Origin: JAUVPB01 sp965223695 | GTDB taxonomy: Bacteria > Actinomycetota > Thermoleophilia > Gaiellales > Gaiellaceae | Direction of reading: 5' to 3' | Length of the DNA stretch: 64,000 nt | NCBI GenBank assembly: GCA_965223695.1 | Contig: CBDCXJ010000051.1 | Location: forward strand, 124,001 to 188,000 | In this document: positions 58,985-64,000 of the stretch, piece by piece | Position numbering within the stretch: position 1 is the first letter of the stretch | How the letters are laid out: each line of letters opens with the position of its first letter | Made by a program: the position numbers and the translations under genes | The notes under the pieces: model-generated | What the model was told of the DNA's origin: nothing | The model's database searches: none | What the model saw: the letters and a program-made list of their open reading frames with translations, nothing else

Positions 58985-59782
58985 CTACTGGGCGGTCGTG
59001 CCGCCGTCGATCCGCAGGACCGCGCCATGCATGTAGCTGGCAGCCTCCGAAGCGAGGAAGACGGCGGCCGGCGCGATGTCGCCGACCTCGCCCCAGCGGC
59101 CGAGGGGGATCGTCGCCGAGAGCTCGTTGACGAAGTTGGGGTTGGCCGCTCGTAGCCCGGCGTTCATCGGGCTCGTGATCGCGCCCGGGGCGATGCAGTT
59201 CACGCGGATCCCGCGCGGTGCCAGCTCGACCGCGAGCGCCTTCGTCAGCACCTCGACGCCACCCTTCGTGGCGCAGTAGGCCGAGCACTCGGCGGCGCCG
59301 ATCGTCCCCAGTTGCGACGAGACGAAGATGACCGAGCTGCCCTTGCCGAGGTGCCCGAGAGCGGTCTGTGTCAACAGGAAGGGTGCGCGCAAGTTCACGT
59401 GCCACTGCTCGTCGAGCTCGTTGACGGGCAGCTCGGCGAAGGCGCGTGGCCAGTAGAGGCCGGCCGAGTGCACGATGCAGTCGATGCCGCCGAGGGCCGC
59501 GAGCGTGCCTTCGACGATCTCGTTCGGCGCCGCGTCTTCGCGCAGGTCGGCGGCGACCGGCGCAGCTTCTCCGCCCGCCGCAGCGATGCGTTGCGCGATC
59601 ACGGCGAGCCGCACTTCGTCGCGTCCGGTGAGTACGACCCGTGCGCCCGCGCCGGCCATCTCCTCAGCTATGGCCTCGCCGATGCCAGAGCTCGCGCCCG
59701 TGACGATCACCCGCCGGCCCTCAAGCTCGCCTGAGGCAGCGTCGCGGCCGCCAACGCGGCCGCTCTGCGGCCGTCCGCTCAC
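58985..59782 (-). CDS. short-chain dehydrogenase/reductase
   Basis: A 265-residue classical SDR. After a variable N-terminus (SGRPQSGRVGGRDAASG) encoded by overlapping palindromes, the fold starts at VIVTGASSGIGEAIAEEMAGAGARVVLTGRDEVR; the Arg after Gly in strand 2 suggests NADP. Catalytic VSSQLGTIGAAECSAYCATKG and RIDGGTTAQ end. The GTG start overlaps the monooxygenase stop. It probably oxidises an alcohol to the ketone used by the Baeyer-Villiger-type enzyme, or reduces its product (inference). Confidence 0.9.
   Translation of the reverse strand: MSGRPQSGRVGGRDAASGELEGRRVIVTGASSGIGEAIAEEMAGAGARVVLTGRDEVRLAVIAQRIAAAGGEAAPVAADLREDAAPNEIVEGTLAALGGIDCIVHSAGLYWPRAFAELPVNELDEQWHVNLRAPFLLTQTALGHLGKGSSVIFVSSQLGTIGAAECSAYCATKGGVEVLTKALAVELAPRGIRVNCIAPGAITSPMNAGLRAANPNFVNELSATIPLGRWGEVGDIAPAAVFLASEAASYMHGAVLRIDGGTTAQ
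59744..59773 (-). repeat. palindromes at the 5' end of an SDR gene
   Basis: GCGGCCGC, 4-nt loop, GCGGCCGC (59744-59763), and an alternative pairing with GCGGCCG at 59767-59773 across TCT. They encode codons 4-13 of the SDR, a non-conserved Gly/Arg-rich tail. Confidence 0.6.
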
Positions 59783-61401
59783 CGAGTCGCCGCCTTGCCC
59801 TGCGCCTGCGACCCGCGCAGGGAGAAGCCCTCGTAGCCCTTCTCGGCCACCTCGTCACACTTCTCGCGATAGACGCCGACCCCGCCGACGTAGATCGAGA
59901 ACTCGCTCGACTTCCCCTCGATGTTGGCTCCCGTGTACCACGACTCGTTCTTCGGATAGAGCGTCGTGTCGGCGACGTCGTTGACGTGCTCGACCCATTC
60001 GTCCTCGGCCTCGGCGGTCGGCTCGATGCAGTCCAGGTCGTGCTGGCGGAGGTGCTCGATGCAATCGGCGACCCAGTCGACGTGCTGCTCGACCGACACC
60101 ATCATGTTGCTCAGCACGCCCGGGCTTCCCGGACCGGTGATCGTGAAGAGGTTGGGGAAGCCCTCGACCATGATCCCGAGGTAGTTCCGCGGGTACTCGG
60201 CCCACTTCTCGGTGAGCGGCCGCCCGTCCTTTCCGCGGATGTCGATGTTGAAGAGCGTGCCCGTCAGCGCGTCGAAACCGGTCGCCAGGACGATCGCATC
60301 GAGCTCGTACTCGCGTGCCGTCGTTCGCAAGCCGTGCGGCGTGACCTCTTCGATCGGCGCGCTCTGTGTGTCGACAAGCGTGACGTTGTCCCGATTGTAG
60401 GTCTCGTAGTAGTAGGTGTCCTGGCAGGGCCGCTTCGTCGCGAAGGCGTGGTTCTTCGGGCAGAGCAGCTCGGCGACCTCGGGATCGGTGACGGTCGCGC
60501 GGATCTTGTTGCGTATGAACTCGGCGACCAGCTCGTTCGCCCGCTCGTCCATCAGGATGTCCTCGTAGGCGAAGAGCAGCGAGAAGCCGCCGTTCGCCCA
60601 GCGCTGCTCGAGCTCGCGCTCGCGCTCCTCGTCTGAGACGCTCAGTACCGAGCGCTCGTTGAGGTCTTCGATCATGCCGGTGCGCGACGTCTCGGCCTGG
60701 CGCCGCAGCTCGTTGTAGCGCGCCTTCCAGGATCGCTGCTCGTCGGGGTCGAGCGGGCCGTTTCGCTGCGGCAGGCTGAAGTTCGGTGTTCGCTGGAAGA
60801 CGGTCAGGTGCTCTGCCTGCTCGGCGACGACCGGGATCAGCTGTATTCCCGTCGAGCCGGTGCCGATGACGCCGACGCGCTGGCCGCTGAAGTCGACCGG
60901 CTCCTCGGGCCACTGCGCCGTGTGGTACCAGTTGCCCTCGTAGCTGTCGAGGCCCTCCCAGGGGGGAATCCACGGTCGCGAGATGCTCCCGACGGCCATC
61001 ACGCAGTGCTGGGCGCTCAGGGTCTCGCCCCTGTCGGTCTCGAGGAGCCAGCGGCTCGCGTCCTCGTCCCAGGTCGCGCTGGTGACGCGGGTGTCGAACT
61101 CCATGTCGCGGCGCAGATCGAAGCGCTCAACGACGTGGTTGATGTAGGCGAGGATCTCCGGCTGGCCCGCATAGAGCGACGTCCACTCCCATTCCTGCTG
61201 GACGTCGTCCGACCACGAATAGGAGTAGGTCAGGCTCTCGACGTCGCAGCGTGCGCCCGGGTAGCGGTTCCAGAACCACGTCCCGCCGACGCCTGATCCG
61301 GCCTCGAGCACAAGTGTCGAGAACCCGAGCTCGCGCAACAGATGGAGCTCGTAGATGCCCGAGAAGCCGGCGCCGACGATGATCACGTCGAGCTCACGCA
61401 T
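59779..61401 (-). CDS. flavin-dependent Baeyer-Villiger-type monooxygenase
   Basis: A 540-residue class B flavin monooxygenase. FAD motif GAGFSG (10-15), the GTWFWNRYPGARCDVES block typical of cyclohexanone/phenylacetone monooxygenases (41-55), the BVMO fingerprint Y-x-G-x3-H-T-x2-W-P at 154-165, and the NADPH Rossmann motif GTGSTG (180-185). It inserts oxygen next to a carbonyl, making esters or lactones. ATG 61401 gives the canonical N-terminus with GAGGAG just upstream; the longer open frame upstream is not conserved. It ends overlapping the SDR start. Confidence 0.92.
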   Translation of the reverse strand: MRELDVIIVGAGFSGIYELHLLRELGFSTLVLEAGSGVGGTWFWNRYPGARCDVESLTYSYSWSDDVQQEWEWTSLYAGQPEILAYINHVVERFDLRRDMEFDTRVTSATWDEDASRWLLETDRGETLSAQHCVMAVGSISRPWIPPWEGLDSYEGNWYHTAQWPEEPVDFSGQRVGVIGTGSTGIQLIPVVAEQAEHLTVFQRTPNFSLPQRNGPLDPDEQRSWKARYNELRRQAETSRTGMIEDLNERSVLSVSDEERERELEQRWANGGFSLLFAYEDILMDERANELVAEFIRNKIRATVTDPEVAELLCPKNHAFATKRPCQDTYYYETYNRDNVTLVDTQSAPIEEVTPHGLRTTAREYELDAIVLATGFDALTGTLFNIDIRGKDGRPLTEKWAEYPRNYLGIMVEGFPNLFTITGPGSPGVLSNMMVSVEQHVDWVADCIEHLRQHDLDCIEPTAEAEDEWVEHVNDVADTTLYPKNESWYTGANIEGKSSEFSIYVGGVGVYREKCDEVAEKGYEGFSLRGSQAQGKAATR

Positions 61402-61427
61402 TGGTCTCCTCTCCGTCCCGCTCGTGG

Positions 61428-61982
61428 TCAGGGTCGCGGGCCGGTCGTGGCGTTGATCGGCTCGCCCCAGGGGTTCCCGCCCAGCCCGCGCTCGGTTGCT
61501 GTTCCGCCGACGGCGGGCCGTGGCTCGTCGTCGGCCGGAGAGGGCGAGCAGTGGAAGTGCCACATCTTCCAGACCGGATTGCCCTCGCCATCGTCGCGCT
61601 GGTAGACCTCGCTCGCGCGGATCGGCATGCGAATGACGTCAGCGCCGACCTCGAGCGTGTCTGCGGCGACTCCCTCGGCGCCGATCTCGCGGATCGGGAA
61701 GATGCCCTCGGCCGCGATCCAGGCCATGTCGCCCGAGACGTCGAGGCGCATGATTCGCATATCGGGGACCTCCGTGACCTCGATCTGCGGCTTGTAGAAC
61801 TCCCAGAGCTTGATCTTCTCGTCGATGCCGAAGTAGGGGTGTCCCTGCAGGTTGAACATCATGTAGTTCATTCCCGCCGGAAAGCAGCTGGTCATCAGCG
61901 GAATGTCGAGGCCGTGGTTGGCCACCCACCAATCTCGGTGGACATCGAGGATCTCGCTTCGGTCCTGCTCGAGCGTGCTCAT
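61428..61982 (-). CDS. SnoaL/NTF2-like protein
   Basis: A 184-residue cone-shaped alpha+beta barrel protein: ILDVHRDWWVANHGLDIPLMTSCFPAGMNYMMFN, GHPYFGIDEKIKLWEFYKPQIE and GDMAWIAAEGIFPI, then a disordered C-terminus from about residue 150. SnoaL-like proteins act as isomerases, dehydratases or small binding proteins. ATG overlaps the hyuB stop (ATGA), placing it firmly in the operon. No catalytic residue is certain. Confidence 0.75.
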   Translation of the reverse strand: MSTLEQDRSEILDVHRDWWVANHGLDIPLMTSCFPAGMNYMMFNLQGHPYFGIDEKIKLWEFYKPQIEVTEVPDMRIMRLDVSGDMAWIAAEGIFPIREIGAEGVAADTLEVGADVIRMPIRASEVYQRDDGEGNPVWKMWHFHCSPSPADDEPRPAVGGTATERGLGGNPWGEPINATTGPRP

Positions 61983-63832
61983 CGGTCGGCCTCCTCCGCG
62001 GCGGTGCTGCGCGCAGATTGTGTATCACGCGCACCGTCCCGCGTGCGGGCGGTCGCCTCGAGATCGAGCTCTCCCTCGTCGCCGACGACGACGCCGTAGA
62101 CAGTCTCGGCCCGTTCAGGGCTCACGAGGCCCTCGACGACGTCTGCGTGGACGCGGCCCGGGTCACGCTTGATCGGGTCGCCATAGCCGCCGCCCGAGCA
62201 GCAGATTCCGAGGATCGTGTCGCCGGGCTCGAGCACGACCTGACCGCACGGGTCGAGGTCCTCGAGCGTGCCGTCCGCGTGGCGTTTCTGCTGGACCGCG
62301 CGTGAGCCAGCGCCGCCACCGCGGCCTCCCTGCCCGGGGGTGAGCGCGCCGTCCGAGACGAACATGACCTCCATGTCCGCATCGGTCGGCCCGTACTCGA
62401 CGTAGGCGGCCGGCGCGCCGCGGAAGCGTCCCGCGCCCTCGGAGTCCTGCACCAGGCGGTGCGCCTCGACCAGCATCGGGAAGCGCACCTCGTTGAGCTC
62501 GACACTGTCGCGGAAGCCGACGCCGCAGACGCCGTTGGCGAGGTAGTTGAGCCAGCCGTCGGCATCCGGCGAGGCCGGCCCGCCGGTCAGTGCGAAGAAG
62601 ATCTGGTTGACGAACGGGCGCCCATCGCTCCAGCCCGAGATGACGCCGGCGCCGGGTGTGAAGATCGGGCCGGCCTCGGCCATTCCCGCCTGGCCGTCCG
62701 ACAGCTCGGCGATCGCGCGCTGGATCAGGCTCGGGATCCGCTCGACGATGTTCGACGTCGCCGCGGCGCAGCAGGCTGGGTGCTCGGGTATGCCGACGCA
62801 GCAGCCTTCCCGCAGGTGGATCCGGAGCCGCCCGGCGCTACCCGCCGTCACTGGCACGGTGTGGTCGATCGAGTTGAAGACGCCGATGTAGCAGCCTGTT
62901 CGGGCGGTCGCCTCTGTCAGATTGAGGCCGTTCGGAAGCGTGTCCGGATTGTCGCGCAGGTCGAGATCGATGAAGCCCTCCTCGCCGTCGACCTCGACCG
63001 TGATGTTGAGGGGCACGCCGTCGGGCACGCCGGGGAACGGGTCGTGCTGGCCGCTCGTCGTTATCCGGCCGCTCGGGATCTCCTTGATGGCTGCGATCAT
63101 CTTGCGCTCCGAGTACTCGAACCAGGCCTCGACGAACGCCTCGAGCCTGTCCCATCCCAGCTCGGCGCCGAGCTCGAGCAGGAGCGTCTCGCCGACCCGG
63201 GCGCCGCCCAGCAGCGCCAGGTAGTCGCCCCACCACTGCTCGGGGGCGCGGATCCGCAGCTTCGCCATCCGGATGATGTCCTCGTTGTCGGTGTAGTCCT
63301 CCTGCACCTTCACGCACGGGAAGATCAGCGCGGCCTCCTCGTAGACGTCACGCGCCGCGGCGTAGTAGGTCGTTGGCTGCGAGGCGCCGTCGTCGGCCTG
63401 GTGTGCCTTCGTGAAAACGGTGAAGCGATGGATGCCCTCGTCGTCGATGACCGGGATCAGGATGCAGTGGTCCGCGGCGTGCGAGTTGCCGTGGTACGGC
63501 GAGTTGTGCAGGAACGCGTCGCCGCGGCGAAGCGGCGCATGGAACTCCTTCATCGTCCGGGCCTGCACGTCGGGGCCACCGAGCACGTGGATCGGCTGCG
63601 CCTCGGCCATCAGCAGGAACTCGGCGTCCTTGGTGATCAGGCAGCACGAGCAGTCGCGGGCGGTGTTGAGGACCCCCGAGCGCCCTGTCCGCGTGACCGT
63701 GTTGACCATGCTCGAGACGATGCCTTCGAGCCGACTGCGCAAGACCGCGAGCTCGACACCGTCAATGGGTGGCTTGTCGGCCACCTTGGAGGCCGGCCTG
63801 CCGGCCGGCCTTGTGGCTGGTCTCTCGCTCAT
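61979..63832 (-). CDS. hyuB: hydantoinase B/oxoprolinase family protein
   Basis: A 617-residue HyuB, the third in the window: DGVELAVLRSRLEGIVSSMVNTVTRTGRSGVLNTARDCSCCLITKDAEFL, AFLHNSPYHGNSHAADHCILIPVIDDEGIHRFTVFTKAHQADDG and ILGICCSGGGYGDPIKRDP. It has more Cys than the others, notably the DCSCC run and ICCSGGGYGD. It starts at ATG 63832 immediately after the hyuA stop (TAG-ATG). A palindrome-rich, Pro/Arg-rich N-terminal tail precedes the conserved part. Confidence 0.9.
   Translation of the reverse strand: MSERPATRPAGRPASKVADKPPIDGVELAVLRSRLEGIVSSMVNTVTRTGRSGVLNTARDCSCCLITKDAEFLLMAEAQPIHVLGGPDVQARTMKEFHAPLRRGDAFLHNSPYHGNSHAADHCILIPVIDDEGIHRFTVFTKAHQADDGASQPTTYYAAARDVYEEAALIFPCVKVQEDYTDNEDIIRMAKLRIRAPEQWWGDYLALLGGARVGETLLLELGAELGWDRLEAFVEAWFEYSERKMIAAIKEIPSGRITTSGQHDPFPGVPDGVPLNITVEVDGEEGFIDLDLRDNPDTLPNGLNLTEATARTGCYIGVFNSIDHTVPVTAGSAGRLRIHLREGCCVGIPEHPACCAAATSNIVERIPSLIQRAIAELSDGQAGMAEAGPIFTPGAGVISGWSDGRPFVNQIFFALTGGPASPDADGWLNYLANGVCGVGFRDSVELNEVRFPMLVEAHRLVQDSEGAGRFRGAPAAYVEYGPTDADMEVMFVSDGALTPGQGGRGGGAGSRAVQQKRHADGTLEDLDPCGQVVLEPGDTILGICCSGGGYGDPIKRDPGRVHADVVEGLVSPERAETVYGVVVGDEGELDLEATARTRDGARDTQSARSTAAEEADR
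63791..63806 (-). repeat. palindrome at the 5' end of hyuB
   Basis: GGCCGGC, CT, GCCGGCC; it encodes part of a non-conserved Ala/Arg/Pro-rich tail (codons about 9-14). Confidence 0.55.
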
Positions 63833-64000
63833 CTAGGGGGTCACCACCAGGCTTCCGCTCGGTCGTCGCTCGCCGACCGACCCGGGCTCGAGCACGATCG
63901 AGGTCACAGATGACTCGACGACCGCGGGTCCCTCGACCCGCGTCCCGGGCGCCATCGACTCGAACAGGTGCACGCTTGCGTCGACGAAGCCGTGCCCGGG
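63833..64000 (-). CDS. hyuA: hydantoinase A family protein, C-terminal fragment
   Basis: The gene runs off the end of the window; the last 55 residues read HLFESMAPGTRVEGPAVVES then SVTSIVLEPGSVGERRPSGS-LVVTP. GPAVVE...T.V.PG is the conserved HyuA C-terminus (compare LAGPAIVVEGTTTTYVDAG in the intact copy). It abuts hyuB without a gap and heads the minus-strand operon. Confidence 0.8.
   Translation of the reverse strand, partial: PGHGFVDASVHLFESMAPGTRVEGPAVVESSVTSIVLEPGSVGERRPSGSLVVTP

Noticed and set aside
1..64000. tRNA or rRNA genes, insertion sequences, integrase or attachment sites
   Set aside because: I looked for T-loop and acceptor-type signatures, transposase-like proteins and terminal repeats and saw none; short GC palindromes do not flank any transposase.

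Overview
The window is very GC-rich, densely coding DNA from a bacterial chromosome. No gene-free stretch exceeds 300 bases, and I see no tRNA, rRNA, CRISPR array or transposase. Several traits fit Actinomycetota: many genes start at or next to the transcription start (a TANNNT -10 box 6-7 nt before ATG/GTG), GTG starts are very common, and the set includes DUF3105, PPK2, CoxLMS and leucine/isoleucine/valine-type ABC genes. The catabolic content suggests an uncultured soil or marine lineage such as Thermoleophilia or Acidimicrobiia; that placement is an inference only.

Layout. 0-10 kb: end of a GST, PPK2 polyphosphate kinase, HerA/DUF853 ATPase, two MFS carriers, a pair of amidohydrolase paralogues (one without metal ligands), a MaoC hydratase, an OsmC-like selenoprotein and a beta-hydroxyacid dehydrogenase. 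10-20 kb: an exported propeller-like protein, an old-yellow-enzyme oxidoreductase followed by two AllA-like paralogues, an exported C1q-like protein, a DUF3105 lipoprotein, a zinc alcohol dehydrogenase, a duplicated dimeric alpha-beta barrel protein, and a minus-strand operon of a conserved partner protein, a UGSC-family selenoprotein and an MFS carrier. 20-27 kb: aat behind a 24-bp perfect palindrome, a fused double alpha/beta hydrolase and a single one (all with His at the nucleophile elbow), an AhpD-like selenoprotein, an amidase and a lipoprotein. 27-39 kb: coxL/M/S molybdenum hydroxylase, FAD oxidase, LLM flavoenzyme, DUF429, pxpA, muconolactone-isomerase-like protein, molybdopterin oxidoreductase, EamA carrier, hydrolase. 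39-50 kb: acyl-CoA ligase, hyuB and a frameshifted hyuA, divergent from a complete branched-chain-type ABC importer. 50-64 kb: a tandem racemase-like protein, SDR, P450, hyuA-hyuB-cupin, then a minus-strand operon of hyuA (partial), hyuB, SnoaL-like protein, Baeyer-Villiger-type monooxygenase and two SDRs.

The strongest signal is selenocysteine. Three genes (OsmC-like, UGSC-family, AhpD-like) are each split by one in-frame TGA exactly where the family has its redox cysteine. Each TGA is followed by a perfect hairpin whose apical loop lies 20-26 nt downstream and has G in its first two bases, as expected of a bacterial SECIS. Annotated naively, these would be read as broken genes. A second theme is non-standard initiation: besides the leaderless starts, three genes have no in-frame ATG/GTG/TTG at their conserved N-terminus but do have an ATC there, two of them 7 nt after a Shine-Dalgarno sequence.

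Metabolically, three hydantoinase/oxoprolinase HyuAB modules, the importer, amidase, pxpA-like protein, molybdenum hydroxylase, P450 and Baeyer-Villiger-type enzyme point to catabolism of amides, lactams or N-heterocycles. The substrates cannot be read from sequence.
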